DNA of 64,000 bases from Bradyrhizobium sp. STM 3843 (GTDB lineage Bacteria; Pseudomonadota; Alphaproteobacteria; Rhizobiales; Xanthobacteraceae), in the NCBI RefSeq assembly GCF_000239815.1, contig NZ_CAFK01000039.1:22171-86170 (forward strand). The letters run 5' to 3'. Position 1 is the stretch's first letter. Every line of letters starts with the position of its first letter. The notes under the pieces were generated by a model. The model did not search any database, had not been told where the DNA came from, and was given only the letters and a program-made list of their open reading frames with translations. Below are positions 8,381 to 15,725 of the stretch, piece after piece. The position numbers and the translations under genes were made by a program.

Positions 8381-9640
8381 TCACCTCATCGACGAGATCA
8401 GGGTGTCAAACATCTTGTTGACCGTGGTCACGACCTGCGATGCCGCCGAATAGGCCTGCTGGGCCGAGATCATGTTGCTGAACTGACCTGTGGTGTCGGT
8501 CGTGCTCGACTCCAATTCGCTCCCGTAGATCGTGCCGGCGCCGTTCTCGCCCGATGTCTGCAAGGTGGCGTCGCCGGACGTCGCGGTCGACGTATACATA
8601 CCGCCGCTATGCGCGACTAGGCCGTTCGGATCGGCGAACGTGGCGACTGCTATCTTGTAGATCGGAATGGTCTGCCCGTTCGAATAGGTCGCATCGACGA
8701 TGCCGTCTTTGCCGACCGAGATGCTGCTCAGCGTACCGAAGGATATGCCGTCCGAGCTCGCGTTGAAGTTGCTGACATCTGGGGTCGTACTTCCGGACGA
8801 CAATTGGGTCAGACCGTTGGTACCACCGCCGGTGGTCCCGAAGTCCATCGTGATCGAGCTCGTCGCAGCGCCGTTGTTCCAAGTGATGCTGAGCGGGTTG
8901 GCCGTCGATTGGCCCGCGGTCGTCACGGTACCCAGCGATCCATCATTATTGAACGTGACATCATAGGTGTCCGATGCCGGAGCCGTCGTACTAATGGTCC
9001 CGTCAGGCGAGGACATCTGGGCGGTCCAAGTGTTGGCCGCGGTCTTGGTCCACTTGATGTCCAGCGTGTGCGCGTCTCCCAGCGAGTCATAGACCGTGGT
9101 CGAGCTGCTGAAAGTTGAGCTGCTTGTTGCGTCAGCCGGAAGATTCGCCGAGATGGAGGTCTTTGTCGTTGCCCCGCCATTGGTCAGGGCAACCTTGGTG
9201 TTGATCGGCTCGAGGCTCGTCCCGGTGATGCTTCCGCTCGCATCGGTACGCCAGCCCTCCAGATAGTAGCCATTATCTTCGAGATAGCCGGCATTGTCCG
9301 TCGTGAAGGCACCGTTTCGGGTATAAAAGGTGTCGCCGCCCGCCGTCGTGGAGTTGGCTGTGACAAAGAAACCCGAGCCCTGAATCGCGACGTCGGTCGC
9401 GTTGGTGGTTGACGCCAACAGGCCTTGCTGGGTGATGTTGGAGCGGCCCGACACAGAGACGCCGCCCGAGGAGTAAGACTGGCTGCTGCTCGATGCCGTC
9501 ACGAGCTGCTCAAACATCGCCGACGTGGTCTTATAGCCTGTCGTATCGGAATTTGAGATGTTGTCGCTGATCATCGCGAGCGACGAGCTCTGCGCATTGA
9601 GCGCGGAAATCGCCGAGGAAAGTGCTCCAGAAAGACTCAT
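8381..9640 (-). CDS. flgE: Flagellar hook protein FlgE
   Basis: 419 residues, a normal FlgE length. The N-terminus has the hook/rod motif (SLSGALSSAISALNAQSSSL, then ISDNISNSDTTGYKTT). The next region contains VAIQGSGFFVTANS, the FlgE/F/G core, and the C-terminus ends with the paired helix (MISAQQAYSAASQVVTTVNK). FlgE polymerises into the universal joint under the FlgD cap. GGAGTGGACT precedes the ATG, and flgD ends 21 bases upstream. The stop codon overlaps or touches the start of the following small gene, pointing to one operon. Confidence 0.95.
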   Translation of the reverse strand: MSLSGALSSAISALNAQSSSLAMISDNISNSDTTGYKTTSAMFEQLVTASSSSQSYSSGGVSVSGRSNITQQGLLASTTNATDVAIQGSGFFVTANSTTAGGDTFYTRNGAFTTDNAGYLEDNGYYLEGWRTDASGSITGTSLEPINTKVALTNGGATTKTSISANLPADATSSSTFSSSTTVYDSLGDAHTLDIKWTKTAANTWTAQMSSPDGTISTTAPASDTYDVTFNNDGSLGTVTTAGQSTANPLSITWNNGAATSSITMDFGTTGGGTNGLTQLSSGSTTPDVSNFNASSDGISFGTLSSISVGKDGIVDATYSNGQTIPIYKIAVATFADPNGLVAHSGGMYTSTATSGDATLQTSGENGAGTIYGSELESSTTDTTGQFSNMISAQQAYSAASQVVTTVNKMFDTLISSMR

Positions 9641-9661
9641 AGTCCACTCCGATTAATGCTG

Positions 9662-10327
9662 TCAGGAGGTTACGCCGATGATGTTCGCGGCACTGACCGA
9701 CACGCCGTTCACGGTGAGCGATGGCGTGCTGGTCGAGGTATCGATGCCGGTCACGGTGCCCGTGATCGTGGTGTAGTTGAGCACCGAGGTGCCGGCCGAG
9801 TTGGTTGCCGTGACCGATATCGTGTACTGCCCGCCGTCGCTGAGCTGGTTGCCAGACGAGTCCTTGCCGTCCCAGGTGAACGAGTTCGAACCCGAATTGC
9901 CGGTGCCGGTACCGCTCCAGACCGTGTTGCCGGACGAGTCCTTGACCGAGATCGAGACGTTGGAGGCGGCCGAGGACAGCGAGTAGCCGAACGTCGCCGA
10001 TCCGTTGGACAGCGTCGCCGTATCGGTCTTCGCGACGACGGTGTGGCCGATGTAATTGACCGAATTGAGCGTCACGAGGCTGGAGAACGAGCTCGCCAGC
10101 GAGCTCATGCTGGTGTTGATCGCCTGCTGTTCGGAGAAATTGGCATAAGACGTCATCTGATTGATGAAGTCGGTCACGCTGGTCGCATTCAGCGGGTCCT
10201 GGTTCTGCAATTCACTGACGAGCAGCGACAGGAAGTCCTGCGTGCTCAGCGTCGAGTTCGACGATGATGATGAGGAGGAAGAGGACGAGGCGGCTGAACT
10301 CGATGAACTCGTCGCGGAAACCGTCAT
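9662..10327 (-). CDS. flgD: Flagellar hook-capping protein FlgD
   Basis: 221 residues. After a Ser-rich lead (about 1-25) comes the FlgD N-terminal motif TQDFLSLLVSELQNQDPLNA and then FINQMTSYANFSEQQAINTS. The centre and C-terminus show the Ig-like/tudor part (NTVWSGTGTGNSGSNSFTWD). FlgD caps the growing hook and is needed for FlgE assembly, consistent with flgE lying just downstream. CTGGAG is 6 bases before the ATG. It is separated from the small anti-sigma-like gene by about 460 bases, so it may begin its own transcript. Confidence 0.94.
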   Translation of the reverse strand: MTVSATSSSSSAASSSSSSSSSSNSTLSTQDFLSLLVSELQNQDPLNATSVTDFINQMTSYANFSEQQAINTSMSSLASSFSSLVTLNSVNYIGHTVVAKTDTATLSNGSATFGYSLSSAASNVSISVKDSSGNTVWSGTGTGNSGSNSFTWDGKDSSGNQLSDGGQYTISVTATNSAGTSVLNYTTITGTVTGIDTSTSTPSLTVNGVSVSAANIIGVTS

Positions 10328-10784
10328 GACAAACTCCAGATCTGCTCACCGCGCGCGACGCAGCGGCTACATCGCAAGCTCGCGATCGTGATGGCGTTTG
10401 CAGATCAAACGGTCGGCGCAACCAATTCAGGCGCAGAAAGATTCGACGGAATTACTTGATTAGACGGCAGAATTTGCCGCCGCGCCGCCGTGCAGAGGCG
10501 GCAAAAAACGCCTGGTATGGGCGATCGCCCGTGGACATCGCCCGGTCGATGAGCCCGAGCCACAGCATTGGATCGAAAATCGGCTCGCAGGATTCGGTGG
10601 AGATCGGCGGGCGGGCACCCGTCCGGTCATGGCATGATGGCAGATGGGGCGGAGATCAAAGTCGGCCCAAGGCTATGGCCTGGCATTCGGCAGCGCCGCG
10701 CCAAGGAACAAAGCCACACGAACGCCGGAGTGACGCGGCATCGCGCCACCCTCTCTCGCCAGGGTCTCAGCTCAGTGGAAAAAT
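10328..10784. other. Intergenic region upstream of flgD
   Basis: About 457 bases without a convincing gene. It must hold the promoter for flgD and the following hook genes on the minus strand, but I could not place a clear sigma-54 or sigma-28 element. It contains a perfect 9-bp inverted repeat, listed separately. Short reading frames here lack ribosome sites and codon bias. Confidence 0.5.
10473..10505. repeat. Inverted repeat TTTGCCGCC / GGCGGCAAA
   Basis: Perfect 9-bp arms at 10473-10481 and 10497-10505 with a 15-base loop. On the plus strand it is followed by A residues and on the minus strand by AAATTC, so neither strand gives the T-run of an intrinsic terminator. Its role is unknown. 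Confidence 0.6.
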
Positions 10785-11069
10785 TCAGCCCGGATGTGAT
10801 GCGTCGGCCGCTTGGACCGGCTGCTCTTCTGCAGGCGCCGCGGTCTTCATCCGCCCGGCCGCAGCGACAATCCGGTCCGCAAGACCTGCGGGCGCTCTGG
10901 CCGGCGGTGCAGACAGAGCCTGGCGTAAGGCGCGCGCCTCCTCAAGCAGCGCATTTGCTTCGGGAGACGAAGCCAGAAGTTCGACCGCAGCCTGGCGCTG
11001 CGCTTCAGGCCAGCCGGAGAGATCTTCTCCCAACCGGTCGATCAGATCCTCGAATTCCCTGACGTCCAT
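10785..11069 (-). CDS. Small anti-sigma-like protein, alphaproteobacterial type
   Basis: 94 residues beginning MDVREFEDLIDRLGEDLSGW, followed by PEAQRQAAVELLASSPEANA and an Ala/Pro-rich tail. This pattern (acidic EFE helix, LSxWP, then an aliphatic helix) is seen in short proteins that often lie directly after an ECF sigma gene in alphaproteobacteria. Here it is separated from the nearest ECF gene (14511-15215) by fliC, fliD and fliS. There is no membrane segment or zinc motif. The regulatory role is inferred from the family pattern only; it could also be an unrelated helical protein. Confidence 0.6.
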   Translation of the reverse strand: MDVREFEDLIDRLGEDLSGWPEAQRQAAVELLASSPEANALLEEARALRQALSAPPARAPAGLADRIVAAAGRMKTAAPAEEQPVQAADASHPG

Positions 11070-11345
11070 CGTCCGCTCAATCCAGCGTCCCCGGCGCCGT
11101 CATAAACCATTCGAGAGCAAGACGAAATTGATATCAATCGGTTGCGGCAATCGACCGCAACATGATACCGTTATCACCCGTAGATTCGTTGGCTCATATG
11201 CACGATGATGTGCATTAGAACCGACCAAAATGCAATTATAGGATGAATTTTCACCAAACTACTGCTTGTGCTGGATCCTAGGAAGAAGCGGCGATGGCTT
11301 ACAATGTCATTTTCGCTCGACTGCAGCGACCGACGATTCGGTCGG

Positions 11346-11771
11346 TTAGCGCCCGCCTGCCGAATCACCGGGCGGGCGTCCGCCTCTGCCTGCGGCATCG
11401 ACCGCCTCCCACGCCTCACGGAGTTCAGCGATGCTTGCAATGATGCGGCTGAAGTTCTCCCGCATGTGCGGACGGCCGTACGAACGCAGGCATGCCAGGA
11501 TCAGCGAATTGTAGGTCCGGAACAACTTTTCCGCGACCGCGCCGCCACGGACCGAGTCGAGATGGTGGCTCAGCCCGCGCAGGATAGCGGTGGCCCGTGT
11601 CAGGTGCTCATGCCCCTCCTCGAAGCGGCGCGCCTCCTGCGCCTGCAACGATTTCTGCAGATACATGGTCGCACCGTTCAGCAGCATGATCACCGCCTTG
11701 AGCGGGGACACTGTGACAGCCGCGCCGCGGTAGGCCTGGTTGGCCCGATAGGCCATCGAACTCTGGGTCAT
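11346..11771 (-). CDS. fliS: Flagellin chaperone FliS
   Basis: 141 residues with the FliS features: YRANQAYRGAAVTVSPLKAV near the N-terminus (the Tyr-rich start and the P-L-K/AVIMLLNGA helix), then a four-helix bundle up to about residue 118 and a Gly/Arg-rich tail. FliS binds the C-terminal end of flagellin in the cytoplasm and prevents early polymerisation. Its ATG overlaps the TAA of fliD (TAATG), so translation is coupled to fliD. A second in-frame ATG at residue 6 is possible. Confidence 0.9.
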   Translation of the reverse strand: MTQSSMAYRANQAYRGAAVTVSPLKAVIMLLNGATMYLQKSLQAQEARRFEEGHEHLTRATAILRGLSHHLDSVRGGAVAEKLFRTYNSLILACLRSYGRPHMRENFSRIIASIAELREAWEAVDAAGRGGRPPGDSAGGR

Positions 11772-13477
11772 TAGTTGCTCGAATTCGAGTTGAGAAGAGC
11801 TTTGAGATAGGTCAGCGTGTTGTTGGCACTCTCGATCGCGGCCTGATATTTCGCATATTGCGTTTCGAGCTGGCTCTTGAAGGTGGCAGCGGCACTGTCG
11901 ATATCGTTGACCTTGCTGGTCAGCGTGTTGTCTTGGGTCGTCAGGTTGTCGATCAGCGTCTGCAAGGAGCCGCTGCTCCCCGAGGCCTGGTTTGCGATCT
12001 GGTAGATCTGCGTGGCAAGCCCCTGGGTCGAGGTTACCGTGATCGACTGCGATGTCGAACCGCTATAGGTAAAGGCCATGCCCGCATAGGCCGTGCCGGA
12101 TTTGCCGATGATGGTGTTGCCGCTGACCGTGAACAGCGAGCTGTCGCCTCCCACCGACGCGGAGCTGAGATTGCCCGACGAATCCACGGTCAAGTCGAGC
12201 GTGAACGATTGTGGCGAAGTCCCGGTATTGACAACCGTGAGCTGGCTCGACGACGTCGTGGTCTGCGCCGAGAGCAGCGCGGTCACACCACTCAGATTGG
12301 TGCTGAGGATCGTCGACAGGGTGCCGGTGTCGAGCTGGAGCTCATTCTTCTCGTTGAAGGACAGACCGAGATCGGCCATCGTCATTCCGCCGACCGACGA
12401 ACTCAGCACGCTCTGGAGCTGATCCATGATGTCGCGCATGGTCCCGTCGCCGAACAGAACCGCGCTCGACGACGCCGTGCCGTCTGAATTCGTCGACTGC
12501 TGGGCGATGACGGCGTCGCGGAACGCATTGTAGTTCGTGACGAAAGTTTCCAGAGCGGATTGAATTTGGCTCGTGTCGGTGCCGATGCTGATGCCGACCG
12601 ACGTTCCGCTCGGCGTGGCCTGCAGCAGGTCGAAGGTCACGCCGCTCAGCACGTCCGAAATGTCATTGGTGTTGCGGGTGAGCGAGACGCCGTCCAGACT
12701 GAATTCCGCCGCTTGTGCGGTTTGCATCACTGTCGAGAACGAACCTGAACTGTCGGTCACGCCAAGCTTGTTCAGAATGTCGTCGCCGGACGTGCTCGAA
12801 TAGGTGATATCGGCCGCATCCTGCGTACCGGTCAGCATCAGCTCATAGGAGCCGCTCGAGACCTGGAGGATCGATGCCTGCACGTTCGTGGTGGATGTCT
12901 GGGCATTGATCGCATCTTGCACGTCCTGCAGGGACATGTCGCTGGTGACCGTAATGCTCTCGGTACTTCCTCCGGCAAGACCGATCGTGAACGTACCGGA
13001 ATAGCCCAGCGCGTCGGTCTCGCTGGATTGGCTGCTGCCCGCAACCTTCTGCGCCGTCGCGATCTGGCTGACGGTCAGCGTGTGATCGCCGGTTGCCGCA
13101 CCATTGTTGACCGACATGGACAGCACGGACGAGGCGCTCACATCGCCGTTCGAGGTCAGCGTCGCCGAACGTGTTGCGAAAACGTTGGTGGCGAGCGAGT
13201 TGATCACCGAGGTGGCGAGCGAGGCCAATCCGGTCGAAAGCGTGCTGAGATCTGTCTGGAGAGACTGGTAGGCGGAGATCTTCGCCTGGTTGGCGGTGAT
13301 GCTGGTGCTGATCTGCGTCGCCTGAGCGAGCTTGGCGTTGACGGCCGCATCGATCAGGGCGCTCCAGTCGATGGTGCTGGTCGTGCTGGTGCCTGAGGTC
13401 GTGAGGGAGCTGGAACTCGAAGATGAGGACGATGACGACGTACTGCTGGTGCTCGAGGTCGTACTGCTCACAGTCAT
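11771..13477 (-). CDS. fliD: Flagellar filament cap protein FliD (HAP2)
   Basis: 568 residues. After a 35-residue Ser/Thr-rich lead comes the FliD N-terminal region (IDWSALIDAAVNAKLAQATQ, then ANQAKISAYQSLQTDLSTLS). Long beta-rich middle domains follow, and a C-terminal coiled helix (FKSQLETQYAKYQAAIESAN, then LTYLKALLNS) ends the protein. FliD caps the filament tip and helps flagellin fold. Many rhizobial lateral systems lack FliD and FliS, so their presence says this filament system is of the FliD-capped kind. It follows fliC after a strong hairpin and overlaps fliS. Confidence 0.93.
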   Translation of the reverse strand: MTVSSTTSSTSSTSSSSSSSSSSSLTTSGTSTTSTIDWSALIDAAVNAKLAQATQISTSITANQAKISAYQSLQTDLSTLSTGLASLATSVINSLATNVFATRSATLTSNGDVSASSVLSMSVNNGAATGDHTLTVSQIATAQKVAGSSQSSETDALGYSGTFTIGLAGGSTESITVTSDMSLQDVQDAINAQTSTTNVQASILQVSSGSYELMLTGTQDAADITYSSTSGDDILNKLGVTDSSGSFSTVMQTAQAAEFSLDGVSLTRNTNDISDVLSGVTFDLLQATPSGTSVGISIGTDTSQIQSALETFVTNYNAFRDAVIAQQSTNSDGTASSSAVLFGDGTMRDIMDQLQSVLSSSVGGMTMADLGLSFNEKNELQLDTGTLSTILSTNLSGVTALLSAQTTTSSSQLTVVNTGTSPQSFTLDLTVDSSGNLSSASVGGDSSLFTVSGNTIIGKSGTAYAGMAFTYSGSTSQSITVTSTQGLATQIYQIANQASGSSGSLQTLIDNLTTQDNTLTSKVNDIDSAAATFKSQLETQYAKYQAAIESANNTLTYLKALLNSNSSN

Positions 13478-13499
13478 GATTGCGGGCCCGCCATAGGAA

Positions 13500-13532
13500 G
13501 GACCGGGCCGGCGTCATGCCGGCCCGGAAGAT
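13500..13532 (-). terminator. Strong hairpin between fliC and fliD
   Basis: A perfect 10-bp stem (13503-13512 with 13518-13527, CCGGGCCGGC and its complement) and a 5-base loop lie in the 61 bases between fliC and fliD. On the transcribed strand it is followed by TCCTTCCT, a weak T-tract. It could partly end the fliC message or protect its 3 prime end, giving far more flagellin than cap protein. Confidence 0.6.
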
Positions 13533-13538
13533 CGTCGA

Positions 13539-14372
13539 TCAGCCCAGCAGCTTCAGCAGATATTGCGGCATCTGGTTCGCCGCGGCTTCTGCCGACACGG
13601 CGGCCTGGGTCTTCACCTCGGCCGACGACAGCGTCGCCTGCTCCGAGGCGATATCCACGTCCTTGATCGCCGAGTTGGCCGACTGCAGGTTCTGGGTCTG
13701 CGTCGAGATCGAGTCGGAGCTGAAGTTGAAGCGCGATTCCTGCGCACCGATGTCGGCGCGCGCCGACGAAACCTTGTCGATGGCCGAGTCAAGCACGGTC
13801 AGCGCGCTCGTCGCGCCGCTCTGGGTGGTGACGTTGAGCGCCGAGATCGCGAGACCGGAAGTGCCCGTCGTGAGGTTTGACAGCGAGATCGTGATGGTGT
13901 CGGAGCTGGACGATCCGACCATGACCGAGACGCCGGAACCGGCGAAAGCGCTGGTGCCGTCGAGCAGGCTCTGACCGCTGTAGCGGGTGCCGCTCGCGAT
14001 CGAGTCGATTTCGCTCGTGAGCTGCGAGAATTCCGAATTGATATAGGCGCGGCTGGAGTCGGTGGTGGTGCCCGAAGCAGACTCCGAGGCCAGCGACTTC
14101 ATGCGGGACAGGATGTCGCTGATGTTGGAGGCGCCACCGTCAGCGGTCTGCAGGATCGAGGTCGCCTGCGCGGTGTTGGTCGCCGCCTGCTGGAGCGTCG
14201 TGATGTCCGAGGAGATGCGGGTCGAGATCGCGAGACCGGCAGCGTCGTCGGAAGCCGAAGTTATGCGCGAGCCGCTCGACAGCTTCGAAAGCGCGCTGGT
14301 TTCCTGATTGGAATTGACGTTCAGGTAGCGGACAGCCGAGTTGGCTGCGATGTTGGTGGAAATTGCGGGCAC
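13539..14372 (-). CDS. fliC: Flagellin FliC, short form
   Basis: 277 residues. The N-terminal D0/D1 part contains SSGSRITSASDDAAGLAIST, and the C-terminal part ends with KTQAAVSAEAAANQMPQYLL, both diagnostic for flagellin. The exposed middle (about 130-200) is very short, so the filament is made of near-minimal subunits with D0 and D1 only. The start is a GTG preceded by AGGAG 9 bases upstream. It is the first flagellar gene after the ECF sigma gene on the minus strand. The nearby HAD/glycosyltransferase/formyltransferase cassette makes glycosylation of surface Ser/Thr residues plausible. Confidence 0.95.
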   Translation of the reverse strand: MPAISTNIAANSAVRYLNVNSNQETSALSKLSSGSRITSASDDAAGLAISTRISSDITTLQQAATNTAQATSILQTADGGASNISDILSRMKSLASESASGTTTDSSRAYINSEFSQLTSEIDSIASGTRYSGQSLLDGTSAFAGSGVSVMVGSSSSDTITISLSNLTTGTSGLAISALNVTTQSGATSALTVLDSAIDKVSSARADIGAQESRFNFSSDSISTQTQNLQSANSAIKDVDIASEQATLSSAEVKTQAAVSAEAAANQMPQYLLKLLG

Positions 14373-14510
14373 GGTGAAGACTCCTGAGTGATCGGCTGGA
14401 TACGCCGCATCGTGGAAGGACTGACGGTGCGTATCAGCCCCGTCTGCCCGATCAAACGGAGAGGCGTGCCAGGATCAGGCGAGAAATCTTTCCCGCCGCG
14501 GAGATTATGG

Positions 14511-15215
14511 TTAGCAGTCGGTAAACGCGCCGCGGATGTCGCGCTCGTGCCGGCGCAGCAATTCGCGCAGCTGTTGACGGCCTCGTTTGAGCAGAGACTC
14601 CACCGCGGCGATCGTGGTCTCCATCACGTCGGCGATCTCGCCGTTGCTCATGTTCTCGTGGTACGACAGGATCACCGCAAGGCGCTGCTGCTCGGGCAGC
14701 CGCAGCATGGCGGCCTCCAGCAGATCATTCATCTCGGCGCGCTCGATGACGCTGCTCGCGTCGGGCTTGGAGTCCGCCACCTCGGGAACGACATCGACAT
14801 TCTCGGTACGCGGCTTGCGCCGGAGATCGATGCAGCGATTGCTCACTACGCGATAGAGCCAGGTCGAGAACTTCGCGCGGCCGTGCTGCCATCGCTCCCG
14901 ATGTGTCCAGACCTTGAGCATCGTGTCCTGCACGACGTCCTCGGCATCGGCAGCGTTGCCGACGATCCGCAAGGCGATCGCGTAGGCTCGGTCGATGTGA
15001 CGCTCGACGAGATCGCGAAAAGCCGCCTCATCTCCCGTCGCCAGTCGATCGAGCAGTTCCTTGTCCTCGTCGAACACGCCGCCATCGAAAGCAGGCGTAC
15101 TGTCCGGCACGATCGCAGCCGACTCTTGCCAAGGCACCGTCGCAGCTTCGGACGAGGCCGGCTCCTTGGCGGCCTCACACTCGGCAGGAGCCCAGACATC
15201 AAGCGCGTAGCTCAT
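14511..15215 (-). CDS. ECF-type RNA polymerase sigma factor
   Basis: 234 residues. Residues 1-45 are an acidic lead. Region 2 (about 48-120) contains LVERHIDRAYAIALRIVGNA, DAEDVVQDTMLKVW and KFSTWLYRVVSNRCIDLRRK. Region 4 (about 165-225) holds LPEQQRLAVILSYHENMSNG and EIADVMETTIAAVESLLKRG. The ATG at 15215 has GGAGATTGGGGA just before it; a longer upstream frame is not needed. It lies 138 bases before fliC on the same strand. No membrane-bound anti-sigma follows directly; the nearest candidate is the small protein at 10785-11069. Whether it controls flagellar genes is unknown. Confidence 0.9.
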   Translation of the reverse strand: MSYALDVWAPAECEAAKEPASSEAATVPWQESAAIVPDSTPAFDGGVFDEDKELLDRLATGDEAAFRDLVERHIDRAYAIALRIVGNAADAEDVVQDTMLKVWTHRERWQHGRAKFSTWLYRVVSNRCIDLRRKPRTENVDVVPEVADSKPDASSVIERAEMNDLLEAAMLRLPEQQRLAVILSYHENMSNGEIADVMETTIAAVESLLKRGRQQLRELLRRHERDIRGAFTDC

Positions 15216-15725
15216 TCCCCAATCTCCAACCCGCAGCGCCGAAAGCGCACATTCCAAACCGCTTCCACCCCTTGAACGCCGCAAGCGAACAAGTCAGGCG
15301 AACTATTTTCATTATTTTTCAAAGGGTTATGAGGAATGTTTTGCCCACCTGCGGGCAAAAAATGCCGGACGGCGTGCCGCCGCCGTCCAATCAGAGACCG
15401 AGCATAGGTTTTAGTCCGCATCGCAGGACATTCGTTTGGAAGCAAAGATACAGCAGGAAACGCAGCTGTTACGCGAACTTGACGCGGCTCACGCCGCAAG
15501 CACATGAGCCAGGAGATGATCAGTTGCGCTTGGCAGAGATTCGCGCGCGGCGATCTTCGCACCCGGCAATTTTTTCCGAATCATCATTTTGAACCTATCC
15601 GATTTTTTGAATCTGTCAGTCGCTGTGCGCGTTGTTTTTTGGATCGCGCCATGAATTTTTTGAAATGTGAGCGCCTGATTTCGCAACCCCGACCGTTGAT
15701 AGCATACGGAGCGGGGAATTTCGCA
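15216..15725. other. Divergent intergenic region between ECF sigma and HAD genes
   Basis: About 510 bases, AT-richer toward 15580-15660, separating two divergent transcription units. It should hold both promoters. A longer open frame into this region exists for the HAD gene but has poor composition and no ribosome site. One hairpin at 15339-15360 is listed separately. Confidence 0.5.
15339..15360. repeat. Inverted repeat TTTTGCCC / GGGCAAAA
   Basis: Perfect 8-bp arms (15339-15346, 15353-15360) around the 6-base loop ACCTGC. There is no T-run after the stem on either strand, so it is not a normal intrinsic terminator. Similar TTTGCC-type palindromes occur at 10473-10505 and, less exactly, near 46590-46632, so it may be a scattered repeat or an operator. 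Confidence 0.6.

Noticed and set aside
14450..14471. Sigma-54-like promoter before fliC (TGGCACG on the minus strand)
   Set aside because: The -24 half looks good, but the -12 GC at the right distance is missing.
15339..15360. Palindrome as an intrinsic terminator
   Set aside because: No T-run follows the stem on either strand, and both neighbouring genes point away from it.
15504..15725. N-terminal extension of the HAD gene by 74 codons
   Set aside because: AT-rich and Phe/Cys/Arg-rich composition unlike the rest of the gene; the ATG at 15726 has a better ribosome site.
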